From positions 24,454,979-24,518,978 of the forward strand of contig NC_064762.1 of assembly GCF_011397635.1 (NCBI RefSeq): a stretch of DNA of 64,000 nt, in the 5' to 3' direction. The DNA is from Epinephelus fuscoguttatus (taxonomy: Eukaryota > Chordata > Actinopteri > Perciformes > Serranidae). The translations under genes and the position numbers were made by a program. Shown here piece by piece: positions 10,077-19,874 of the stretch (its first letter is position 1; each line of letters opens with the position of its first letter). Below the pieces are notes generated by a model. It did no database searches. It had not been told where the DNA came from and saw nothing but the letters and a program-made list of their open reading frames with translations.

Positions 10077-10216
10077 AAAAAGAGTAGGCTATAGAAGACG
10101 TATAATCTGCTCAGTGTATTTTCTTTTCTTTTTTTTGAGAAACTTACTAAAACTAACACAACCTCATGGTGGAAGAAAAAATAATAGTGGAGGTGGACAA
10201 CAGTATTTCATAATAC

Positions 10217-10234
10217 GCCCCCCCCCCCCCCCCC
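10217..10234. repeat. Poly-C tract
   Basis: A run of about 18 consecutive C follows AATACGC. Its length is prone to sequencing error. Confidence 0.8.
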
Positions 10235-10459
10235 GTGTTAAATATGAGTGGAAGCTCCCACATGCTTGAGCTGCTGACTTGTATCATCAGAACAGACATG
10301 TCTTGTGATTTTCAGCCTTCTATGATTTTATTACCCTTAACAGCAGGCACTTCCTGACAGATGAGAATATTACAGTCAGGTAGCCTATTGTTCTCCTCTA
10401 TTAAATATGAAAGGAGGTTGACAATCACCTGTTCTCATGATACAAGTCAGTGGTGAAAT

Positions 10460-10870
10460 GTGTGTTTCTCTTCTATAATACACATTCTACATCTCGGAGG
10501 CGACGTCTTTCCGCATAGTTTATGGGTTTCTGTCGCCATTCAAACGGGGCAGAGCTTTGTGGGAAATAGTAGGAGAGACACAGCGCAAGGGCGACACCTC
10601 ACACAACACCTGTCTGCCACAACACCGGAGGGAACCGTCCACGTCCGCGACGCACAGCCCCACGGACGAGTAATGTTGAACAGTAAATCAACTTCAGAAA
10701 GGCAAAGTCACCTGTTGTTTACATTTCAGTCTGACTTTATACACGGCTGTTATCACGTTAGCTCGTAGTTCACCGGTCTCTAGCTGCTCTGGGACGGAGC
10801 GGAGGTGCATGCAGTGGAAGTTTGATCCGAGTCGGAGCTAAACCGCAACGGAGACGGAACAGAGCAGAGA
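10460..10870. promoter_or_regulatory. CpG-dense stretch, possible promoter region
   Basis: CpG is frequent here and rare in the flanks (for example CGGAGGCGACG, CCACGTCCGCGACGCACAG). It lies 0.6-1 kb upstream of the minus-strand transposase ORF, so it could hold that gene's promoter and leader exon. No TATA box or start site is evident. Confidence 0.35.
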
Positions 10871-11330
10871 AATGAATGAGCAATGTTAGCTATGCTAGCT
10901 ATCTGCGTAAAGGTTAGGAAGCTATCAATTATACTTTTCTATTCCTTCCTATTAAGTTCTCTCTGTATAATAACATTGATATTGTAGTTTAATCGAATGG
11001 GCTGGGTCTGCCTGTTTTACAAGAATCAAGTTTGCTACCAGTTAGCTCGTTTATTAGCCACTACACAGTAAGCCTACAGTTACAGTAACAGTTAGCAACT
11101 TTAACAATACTAACATTAAAGGAAAACGTCAACCTTATCAGGTATTTTAAAGGGGCAATGACAGAAAATCAGATTTTACAATTAACCTTTACTAAGTATA
11201 CATTTATAATATTTCAATATGTACATACCCCAGTGTTGATCCTGCTTTTAAAATGAAGTGGGGTTCTCTTCTGGGTAGAAATTCCCGCTGTTTGCGCAGT
11301 GTTTTGGCTTTACAGAAATATGCCAAAACA
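10870..11330. other. No gene recognised
   Basis: AT-rich sequence with repeated GTTAGC/GCTAGC words and no long ORF. Copies of GCTAGCTA-rich sequence recur near 12.1, 44.4 and 45.2 kb. Confidence 0.4.
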
Positions 11331-12001
11331 CATCCATATATGGAATCAGATGTTGCCGCTCTTTACTCAATCTTCTGGCTTGCCATAAACATGCCATACC
11401 ATCCCTAATACTTGATCCCGCTCTTTGCCCAGTCTTTTGGTTAACCAGACATATGCCATAACTCAGCCATATATTGCTGGCGCCTCCTTATTTATTATGG
11501 ACAACCTTAATCATACCACAGTTAAGCCAAAAGGCTTCCTTAATGCCAAAAGGAAGCCAAAAATACCAAATGTATGCCATAATACAGCCAAAATATTTGC
11601 TATCTGGGTACTTTTGCCATTAATCTTCCAAAAATCTACACATTCCTCTTGTGGCGAACTCAGAAAATAAGCCACGCCCAACCCCCAAGCTGGAGGACCA
11701 GGTGCTGCCTTTCGTCTCACTCCTCACCCAAGACCAGTCTGGTATGGTTGAACCTGCCAGGAGCCATAGGCTCCCTCCAGCATAGCTCTCAGGATCATAG
11801 AAGCACGCAAGCCTCTCCACCACGACAAGGTCACAGCACGGGGAGAAGAAATGGCTCATAACATGTGGTTAACGATGAAGCAATTTAAGAGGCAAAAGTT
11901 ACATCCGACCATTAAGGCTGAGGGCAACATGACAAAAATATTTCAGGTCTGAGTGTGACGTCAGACATCAAAAATCACAAGAATGAACTCAAGTTAGGGT
12001 A
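11330..12001. repeat. GCCAAAA-type repeat plus 295-bp repeat with an insert
   Basis: 11330-11610 is related to the GCCAAAA family of the left end. The 295-bp repeat starts at about 11610 (CATTAATCTTCCAAAAATCT), breaks at about 11672, and resumes at about 11850 (ATGGCTCATAACATGTGGTT). The insert of about 180 bp reads like the tail of a non-LTR element (AGCACGCAAGCCTCTCCACC), but I cannot name its family. Confidence 0.65.
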
Positions 12002-12299
12002 TGTTCAGCAAACCAGCCAGCAAGAAGCAAAAACCCTCGCACAGTTTCTTCCAAACAAGCCGTCTAAGTTGAGTAATGCTGTTGCATGTAGATAGCGTTA
12101 GCTAAATGATGGCTAAATGATGACTAATTAATAGAGGCCAATATATCGAGTGAAGCTAGTTAACAAGAATACTAATGTTATTGTTTCCTATGTTAAATCG
12201 CTTGCTAGCCAGTTTCATGCTAGGAATAAACCCATTCCTCCTTAATTTCTGCGCTGAACTTGTGCTCACTATTTCTTTGCACATATATATTTTATCTTT

Positions 12300-12740
12300 A
12301 TTGCTACAATAGGAAAAGCAGGGTCAGGGAGGAGACAGTGGACCAGAGGCCAGCAAGGATGATCATACAGGGTCCTTCACAGGTGAGAAGAGACTATCAC
12401 TGGCTGAGAAAAATACCTAGAGCATAAAAGTGACTTTGTGATCAATTTCCACAGCTATGTCACCACTACTATTCTTAATCCTGTTATAAAGTTTGCTTTG
12501 TACATTTATTATCTATATTATTGCAATAGATAGAAGAGGGACAGCGAGAAACCAGGCGGGTATCAGGACAGGGACCTGACAGCAGCACCAATTATCAGCC
12601 CAAGGCTTCACAGGTAAGGAGAAATTAAAACTGGATAAGGAAATGTCTATAGGGTAAGAGTGATTCTAAGATCAATTTTCACAGCCATTTCAGAACTACT
12701 CTTATTTATACTCTAAAGTGTTGGGTTTTTTTGGTCTGTA
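12300..12740 (+). repeat. Tandem pair of exon-like units with splice signals
   Basis: Two diverged units of about 215 bp. Each has an AATAG acceptor-like end, a short open segment (12313-12382, 70 nt; 12530-12613, 84 nt), the donor TTCACAG|GTRAG, and a shared downstream block (GATCAATTTYCACAGCYAT). A third acceptor-like AATAG lies at 12747. The second unit is open in phase 0 for 28 codons. The pattern suggests a duplicated intron-exon unit, but no protein family is recognised. Confidence 0.5.
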
Positions 12741-13269
12741 TTGCAATAGGTAGCACAGGGAGAAAGCTTAAAAAAATATTTGATTTGTTAACATCTGTGC
12801 TGTCATATTTGACTAAAATGTAAAATACATCTTGATGTTGATATGTTTGGTGTTGTGTCACTTTCTGTCTTCATGCCATTGAATTAAATTAGGTGGCTTG
12901 GCTTATTACCCTATTACCTTGTCACTTCCATTCCATTTTGTGTGCTAATAACTTGCTAACAGGAATGGTGTTTTACTGAACTTTTCGTGTTCAGTGTTGT
13001 CATTTGGCACTTAGTTATCTGGCTACTTAGCCTGCAGATGCTCGAGGGTCATTCTGTGTCAACTCAACCAGAGTTTGGCAGCTGAAACTTTAGACTTTGA
13101 TAGTATATAATTTTAAAGAGCTAAAGTCGGCCCCCTGGTGCTGTACTGTGGCTGTGTTATGTGGCTCTTTAGCCGCTAAGGAGAGGTGCAACTGAATGCG
13201 AGAGGATGATAAATCACTCAATAGACCTCTGAACAATTTGTCCCCCTCACTTCTGAAATGATGGCTACG

Positions 13270-13538
13270 CCCCTGGCTGAAACCACACTTTGGCCATTAA
13301 TCTTCCCACTCCTCTTTTGGCCAACTCAGAAAATAGGCAACTTAAGAGGCAAAAGTTACATCCAACAAATAACGCCGAGGGCAAAATGACAAAAATATTT
13401 CATGTCTGAGTGTGACGTCAGACATCAAAAATCACAAGAATGAACTCAAGTTAGGGTAAACTATAGGAATACTGCAGCTTTTGAGAATATAAATGGCTCA
13501 TAAGATGTGGTTAATGATGAACGGTCTATCCATCTGAT
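13270..13538. repeat. 295-bp repeat copy abutting the gap
   Basis: The same landmarks as the copies at 0.5-1.0 kb appear in the same orientation. The copy is cut by the run of N at CTATCCATCTGAT. The assembly break inside a dispersed tandem repeat suggests collapsed or missing copies. Confidence 0.85.
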
Positions 13539-13638
13539 NNNNNNNNNNNNNNNNNNNNNNNNNNNNNNNNNNNNNNNNNNNNNNNNNNNNNNNNNNNNNN
13601 NNNNNNNNNNNNNNNNNNNNNNNNNNNNNNNNNNNNNN
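13539..13638. other. Assembly gap (100 N)
   Basis: Exactly 100 undetermined bases, the conventional placeholder for a gap of unknown size. The true distance is unknown. Confidence 0.99.
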
Positions 13639-13808
13639 GCAGGAATGTTGTTGAATCTTGTCTTGTCTGACCTATGAATGATCCCGTAGGCTACGTCACT
13701 GTCACTCGCTCTGCCCCAACTTGTTGCAAGATGGAACTCGCTAAGGCCAAAGACCAAACTTTGCTGGGCCCTCTAAACGGACAGTTTACATTTAAAAAAC
13801 TCAGAGAC

Positions 13809-14010
13809 GGGGGGTGTCGGTGGCTTAGTGGTTGAGCAGGCGCCCCATGTACAAGGCTGTTGCTGCAGCGGCCCGGGTTCGACTCCAGCCTGTGGCCCTT
13901 TGCTGCATGTCACTCCCCCTCTCTCTCCCCCCCTTCACACTTGTCTGTCCTATCCATTAAAGGCTAAAAATGCCCAAAAAATATCTTAAATAAAAAAAAA
14001 AAAAAAAAAA
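13809..14010 (+). mobile_element. tRNA-derived SINE with 11-bp target duplication
   Basis: A-box-like TGGCTTAGTGGTTGAGCAGG and B-box GGTTCGACTCC are spaced as in a tRNA promoter. They are followed by a body and an A-rich tail (about 20 A). The target duplication AACTCAGAGAC occurs at 13798-13808 and 14015-14025. The insertion interrupts the hAT reading frame. Confidence 0.9.
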
Positions 14011-14294
14011 CAACAACTCAGAGACAGGACAGTTAAGAAGGCCATGGTCATATGCAATGTCTGCAAGAAAGAATTTTCATACCATCGGAGCACTTCTAGT
14101 CTAACGTATCATCTCAATGCAAAAGATGTTAAGAGCTCCACAGCTGTCGGTCCCAGTAGTGTCGCTGTTAGTACTTGTGTGCTTCGCCAAACCACGCTTA
14201 CCGAGGGAAAGCGCCTGAGCAAGAATACCTCTGAAAAGCTGACAAACGCCATTGTAAAATGGATTGCTGTCGACTGCAGGCTGATTTCTACTGT

Positions 14295-14475
14295 GGTGGG
14301 CTTATTTATTTCGTAGCCTCAGGTATAGGCTTATTTAGCGTATTTATTTTTTTTAGCCAAAGCGATGGGCTTATTTATTTTGTAGCCTCAGGTATAGGCT
14401 TATTTAACTTTTTTTTTTTTTTTTTAGCCTAAGCGATGGGCTTATTTATTTTGTAGCCTAGTAGAGAGGCATGTT
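14295..14475. repeat. Short tandem repeat, about 70-bp unit, three copies
   Basis: The string GGGCTTATTTATTTYGTAGC recurs three times with TTTTTAGCC and AGCGAT in between. It lies inside the truncated hAT element in place of the missing coding region. Confidence 0.75.
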
Positions 14476-14772
14476 ATTTATTTTATGTTGGACATGATAG
14501 TCTGATAGCCTAAAATGTTGAATTAATATAATATTGACTTCTAAAGCCACCTTTTCTTAGGTATTCAATTATTTACTCAATAAGCCATAATAATGTAATG
14601 TGTTTGAATTGAAATATCTTCATTTGGGGCTTTTCCCAGCAAAAAAATGGGTATAAAATGAATTTGCGATTAGATTAATTAATCACAGATCCTGTAATTA
14701 ATGAGATTAATTTTTTTGCTCGTTTGACAGCCCTAATTAAAATCAAACAATTAATACAATTTTTCAGTTGTA

Positions 14773-14930
14773 AAAGGCATGATGGCAAGCTAGCAGCGAG
14801 CACCTGTCAACTGTCAAAAACCTGAAGTCTCACCTTTTTGAAAATGTACATCTTTTACAGCCCATCAGGCCACCATCAATGCACCTGAGCTCATGTAGTT
14901 CTAAGCAGCTTAGCTTATGTGAGGTCAGAT
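14773..14930. repeat. Host repeat B, copy 1
   Basis: Begins AAAGGCATGATGGCAAGCTA and runs to GTTCTAAGCAGCTTAGC. The same block recurs at 15652-15782 and 16953-17040, giving the host sequence into which the LINE at 17041 inserted. Confidence 0.8.
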
Positions 14931-15465
14931 TTCTGACAGTAAAATTCAAAAGAATGAACTCAAGTTAGGTTAAATTATAGGAACACTGCAGCTTTTGAAA
15001 ATATAAATGGCTCATAAGATGTGGTTAATGATGAACAGGGAGGTCATCTGATCAACAATGTTGAAAAGCCTTTGTCTGAAACCACACTTTTGCCATTAAT
15101 CTTCCAAAAATCTACACATTCCTCTTGTGGCAAACTCAGAAAATAAGCAACTTAAGAGGCAAAAGTTACATCCAACAAATAACGCTGAGGGCAAAATGAC
15201 AAAAATATTTCAGGTCTGAGTGTGACGTCAGACATCAAAAATCACAAGAATGAACTCAAGTTAGGGTAAACTATAGGAACACTGCAGCTTTTGAAAATAT
15301 AAATGGCTCATAACGTGGTTAATGATGAACAGTGCTGTTATCTGATCAACTTTGTTGAAAACCCTTTGTCTGAAATCATCTGAGCAACTATGTTGAGCAG
15401 CACCCTGTCTGAAACCACACTTGGGCCATTAATCTTCCAAAAATCTACACACTCCTCTTTTAGCC
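14930..15465. repeat. 295-bp repeat, two tandem copies plus a fragment
   Basis: AAGAATGAACTCAAGTTAGG occurs at about 14951 and 15246, a period of about 295 bp. The TCTGAAACCACACTT junction occurs at about 15075 and 15407. Confidence 0.85.
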
Positions 15466-15479
15466 GTTAGCCGTTTTTC

Positions 15480-17040
15480 TTCAAATACTCTGCTACATAT
15501 GCTTCAGTCTGTGCAAGACACAGGAAGTAAAGAAGTAAAGCAATGGTTAAAATTACATCATACAGAGGAGGCTTCAGGCTTTGTGAAAAAAGTACTTGAG
15601 ATCTGAGTTCAGAAATTTACCACAATCAATAATTATAACTTTAAAGTTTTAAAAAGGCATGATGGCAAGCTAGCAGCAAGCACCTGTCAACTGTTAAAAA
15701 TGCAAGTTTCACATTTCTCTTACAACCCACTGGGTCACCATCAATGCACCTGAACTCATGTAGTTCTAAGCAGCTTAGCATCACAGATTAAACTGTTACA
15801 CCTCATGTCTAAACTGCTACATGCAACACATTGTTAGCTCACTTACGTTTTCCATAATCCAATCCTTCAGTTCATTTTACAGAAACCTTGAGGACAAAAG
15901 TATACTTCATTCCTATTTACCGCCATATTTCAGTTGTGCTCAATAATCAATCATAATTCTCCCTGATGATCACGACTATTTAAGTGCAAAAATTCCTACA
16001 CAGTTTAGCCTTCAGCTTTTCTAGCAATGTATTTCAGCTCCCATCTTCCTTAAGTAATGCAGTTCAGCTTCCCGCACTGCCAGCTTTACAATTCAAGTTT
16101 TACATTTTTCATCAATGCAGGATAACTTACCTGCACTTCAGGTTTCTGTATTTGCTGTGACGCTTTGCAATTTCAGCTGTCAACATTTACCAGCATGATG
16201 AACAAGAGAAATGGGAGCAAAAAAGGCAACGCCCTACCTCTGAAGCGGTCTGAAAGTCTGAGTATGTCTCCACTCCAAAACGTGTTTCAGGGTCAATGTG
16301 ACTGAACATGGTTGAGATAGCCACAAATCCTTCAGTCTGTGTGAGACACAGGGAACAGGTCATATTAGCACACATTTTGGTCTTTGCACTGTGATGTCAG
16401 AATTCTGAGTTCCATGACAGAATTCTGACTGACTGTGTTACGGAATGTTCATAGGTAAAGTGGGTGACATCATAGCTGGGGGGATTGTGGGATCTTTTTT
16501 TTTTCTCGTTTTTAAAATTCTTGAAAACTCCCTCCCATTTTAACAATTTTTACTCTTCATAGACAATTTAAACATAAAAATGTCAACAGTTGTCTTATTT
16601 TTTAAAATAATTACCCATTTAAACAATAGGACTTACACTTTTTGAATTAATACATCAAAGCAACCAGAGCAAGCAACCTCCATTCCTTTCTGCCTGTTTG
16701 ATTAATGCATATGCTCTGTGGTTTGACAAACTATGTTGAGGAGCCAACCGTCTGAAACCACACTTTAGCTGTTTTTTTTTTCAAATACTCTACTACATAT
16801 ACTTTGTTCTGTGCAAGACACAGGGAAGAAGTAAAGCATCAGTAAAAATTAAATCATACAGAGGAGGCTTCGAGCTATGTGAAAAAATTACTTGAGATCC
16901 GAGTCTAAAATTAGAATATCAAATTGATAAATACAATTTTTCAGTTTTAAAAGGCATGATGGCAAGCTAGCAGCAAGCACCTGTCAACTGTCAAAAACCT
17001 CAAGTCTCACCTTTTAGAAAATGTACATCTTTTACAGCCA
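15480..17040. repeat. Host repeat B, copies 2 and 3 with degenerate flanks
   Basis: Blocks TGCAAGACACAG..AAGAAGTAAAGC (15510, 16815) and GGCATGATGGCAAGCTAGCA (15655, 16955) alternate. The block TAATGCAGTTCAGCTTCCCG at about 16054 is the intact version of the site that carries the foldback element at 19.87 kb. Confidence 0.7.
16238..16336 (-). CDS. Candidate 99-bp exon inside repeat B, unassigned
   Basis: The minus strand shows a strong acceptor (CTGTGTCTCACACAG), then 33 open codons, then the donor GAG|GTAGGG, with phase 0 at both ends. It encodes TEGFVAISTMFSHIDPETRF followed by GVETYSDFQTASE. I do not recognise the family. The acceptor side (CTGTGTGAGACACAG on the plus strand) is shared with the repeat-B copies at 15.5, 16.8 and 19.5 kb, where the exon itself is absent. 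It may be an exon of a duplicated or mobile gene. Confidence 0.4.
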
Positions 17041-17988
17041 CCCCCCAAAAAATTGGTCCACGCTTTTGTTACCTCTAAACTGGATTACTGTTATTCCCTA
17101 TTATCCAGTCGCTCTAATAAGTCTTTGAAAATTCTCCAGCCAATCCATAATGCAGCGACACGTGTACTGACAGGAACTAAGAAATAAGATCACATTTCTC
17201 CTGTTTTAGCCTCTCTGCACTGGCTCCCTGTGAAATACAGAATTTAATTTAAAATCCCTCTCATAACTTACAAAGCTCTATGGTCAGGCTTCGTCATATC
17301 TTAGAGAGCTCATAGTGCCATATTATCCCAGCAGAACACTGCACTCTGAGAATGCAGGGTTACTTGAGCTTCCTCAAGTCTTCAAAAGTAGAACAGGAGC
17401 CAGAGCCTTCAGCTATAAGGCACCTCTTCTGTGGAATCATCTTCCTGTTTTGGTCCAAGAGGCCGACACTATCTCCACATTTAAGACTAGACTGAAGACT
17501 TTCCTCTTTGATAAAGCTTATAGTTAGGGCCAGCTCAGGCTTGCCTTGGACCAGCCCCTAGTTAGGCTGATTTAGGCCCAGTCTGCCGGGGGACCTCCTA
17601 TAATAGACCGAGCACCTTCTCTCTTTCTCTCTCCTTTGCTAACATTTATGTCCTGTTACTGCATCTCGTTAATTCTGCTCTACTGCATGTCACTAATTCG
17701 GCTTCTTCTCCGGAGCCTTTCTGCTCCACTGTGTGGCAGGTTACCTCGTATCGCAGCTGTGCCTGGACCATGTGATGTGGTGGTGCTGCTGCCATGGTCC
17801 TGCCTGATGCTGACTACTGCTGCTGTTATCATTAGCCATACTTCTACTGTTATTATACACATATGATTATTGTCACATACATATACTATCATATATTAAC
17901 ATTTACTTACAACATATTGTACCACAATAGCCATAATTATTATTATTATAATATTATTACTTACAGTAATGTTATTGTAAGCTACTGT

Positions 17989-18647
17989 AGCTCCTATAAA
18001 TATCTAGGAGTACAGATTGATAGGGATATGAGCTGGCACTCACATGTGCAAAATGTCTGTGCGAAGATACATCAGCGCCTGCACTTTCTACGGAGATTAA
18101 GACTGTTTGGGGTCAATAGGAACATAATGATGATTTTTTTTACAATGCTAGTATTCTGTCTGTGTTAAGATATGGTATGTCCAGCTGATTTGGAAACCTG
18201 AGTGTGAAATTAAATCCCAAATTGCTAGGCTGATTAATATGGCAGGGAATATAATGGGTATGTCCACACCCCGATCATTCCTCAAGACATTTTTGAATAA
18301 TCAGTGATAAGACAAGCTCGTAAAATCGTGTCTGATCCTGGCCATGTACTGAATCCTGAATATGAGTTATTGCATTTGGGAAGAAGGTACAGAGCACCAC
18401 GTTGCAGGTATAACAACAAGAACTTGTTTATTCCATTGTCGATCGAATTGATTAATGAGGAGTGTGTCTGATGTATGTATTATGTATTTAATTTGATGCA
18501 CTGAGGCTAACTGGGTGACTATGTGTTGTAATGTATGTTTTTTTTATGTTGGTGACTATATGTTGATTGTATGTATGTGTATGCTGACCCCTAGCTCCAA
18601 GTCAAATTTCTCTAAGGAGACCAATAAGCGAACTGAACTTAACTGAA
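17989..18647 (+). mobile_element. Rex1-like LINE 3' fragment nested in the L2-like element
   Basis: Encodes YKYLGVQIDRDMSWHSHVQN and KIHQRLHFLRRLRLFGVNRN, the region after the reverse transcriptase in Rex1/Babar-type LINEs, then decays. It is flanked by CTACTGT on both sides (17982-17988 and 18648-18654), a likely target duplication. The L2 3' UTR resumes at CATTACTGTCTGTCC. Confidence 0.7.
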
Positions 18648-18698
18648 CTACTGTCATTACTGTCTGTCCTGCATCTCTCTCCGTCTCTCTGTCACTTG

Positions 18699-19214
18699 CT
18701 GTGTCTCAAATCGCGTACTTCTGTACTTACACTTACTATTTTGAGTGCATAAGTGCATTCACACTGAGAAGTATGGAAAAATGCAGTGCACCATGAGTAC
18801 CTGGATGGTGCACTCAAAACGGTCAAGAAGTTGAATGTGGAACTGTGGACACTTCTCGCACACAATGGTCGCCATCTTGGCTACGTAGTACGGAGCGTCG
18901 CTGCATTGTACAAATTCATGTGTTTTTTTGCACTGAGCACCACTATAATGTTGTTGGGTATAAGCCAGCAGTATGTTTACTGGGTTAATTTAGCAGTCTG
19001 TAATGATTTGGTACCGCAAACGATAACGTAAATACTAATGCTAGTTTGTTAACTACCTGATTTGCAGTTGTCATTTCCGGTGAGTGCACAATGGCCGTGT
19101 TTGGCTTGAGACAACACTACCCTGTCGAAATTTGCGCACTAAGCCAATAAGTACATAATGCATATAGTATACTACATGAAAATGTACTAACGGAAGTATG
19201 TGATTTGAGACACA
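18699..19214. mobile_element. MITE nested in the L2-like element
   Basis: Inverted ends CTGTGTCTCAAATCGCGTAC (left) and AAGTATGTGATTTGAGACAC (right) enclose about 515 bp without a transposase. The L2 3' UTR continues after it (TCTGTCTCTCTTTATG). I could not define a clean target duplication. Confidence 0.65.
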
Positions 19215-19442
19215 CCATCTGTCTCTCTTTATGTATCCTTTTGTCATATGGTTTACAGTAAATGTGTTATATTGATCTGTTCTGTACGACATCTATTGCA
19301 CATCTGTCCATCCTTAAAGGGTTTTGGTTCCTTATCCTCTGTGAGGGTCCAAAGGAGAGAGTGATGTCGTATGCTGTAAAGCCCTCTGAGGCAAATTGTG
19401 ATTTGGGATATTGGGCTTTATAAATAAAATTGAATTGAATTG

Positions 19443-19870
19443 AACCTGAGCTCATGTATTCTTCAATTATTCTACTACATATGTTTCAGTCTGTGCAAGA
19501 CACAGCGAAGAAGTAAAGCGTCTCAACACTACTGATGCTGTGAGGTCAGAGGTCACGTCACGTCACGGTTGTTGCCTCTCCACAGAATAAATTACAAATT
19601 AATCAGATTTGTGCTGAGTGACTGAGTGCGAAGACAATTACTTAGATGAATACATTTTGTGATTATATGTCACTCTTGTAATTTGTATTTTAATTAAAAA
19701 CCTGCCTAAATTCTGTCCGACCGCCCAAGCTCATTTTCAATGTAACCCAAAACCGCCCAATCTGGCAACACTGTCTCAGAAGTGTAACTGCAGACTCACC
19801 GTTGCTAGTTTTTAATGGAAAAACTTACAGATTCACCATCCTAGCTTCTTTGAGTAATGCAGTTCAGCTT
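19443..19870. repeat. Host repeat B resumes
   Basis: CCTGAGCTCATGTA and CAGTCTGTGCAAGACACAGC match the repeat-B blocks at 14.9-16.8 kb. No gene is seen. Confidence 0.65.
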
Positions 19871-19874
19871 TTAA

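Larger units (their letters stand above)
13639..14735 (+). mobile_element. hAT-type element remnant with BED finger, split by a SINE
   Basis: An ORF starting at 13730 (MELAKAKDQTLLGPLNGQF, then TFKKLRD) is interrupted by the SINE and continues after it from about 14026 (RTVKKAMVICNVCKKEFSYH). CNVC followed by the TYHLNAKD block is a BED-type zinc finger as in ZBED/hAT transposases. The frame ends at 14316; the catalytic domain is absent. 3' of it a roughly 70-bp repeat leads to an ATTAAT-rich terminus ending CGTTTGACAGCCCTA at 14735. The left terminus is presumably in the gap. Confidence 0.65.
17041..19442 (+). mobile_element. L2-like (Maui-type) LINE 3' fragment, interrupted twice
   Basis: The plus strand carries the C-terminus of a LINE ORF2: LDYCYSLLSSRSNKSLKILQ, LASLHWLPVKYRI and SRTGARAFSYKAPLLWNHLP, ending TRLKTFLFDKAYS at 17524. 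Stops and shifts are present. The 3' UTR runs to the tail TAAAATTGAATTGAATTGAA at 19442. It is interrupted by the Rex1-like piece and by a MITE. The flanks are the two halves of host repeat B (ends at 17040, resumes at 19443 as CCTGAGCTCATGTA). Confidence 0.8.

Noticed and set aside
13809..13900. tRNA gene
   Set aside because: A and B boxes are present, but the body, A tail and target duplication show a SINE rather than a functional tRNA.
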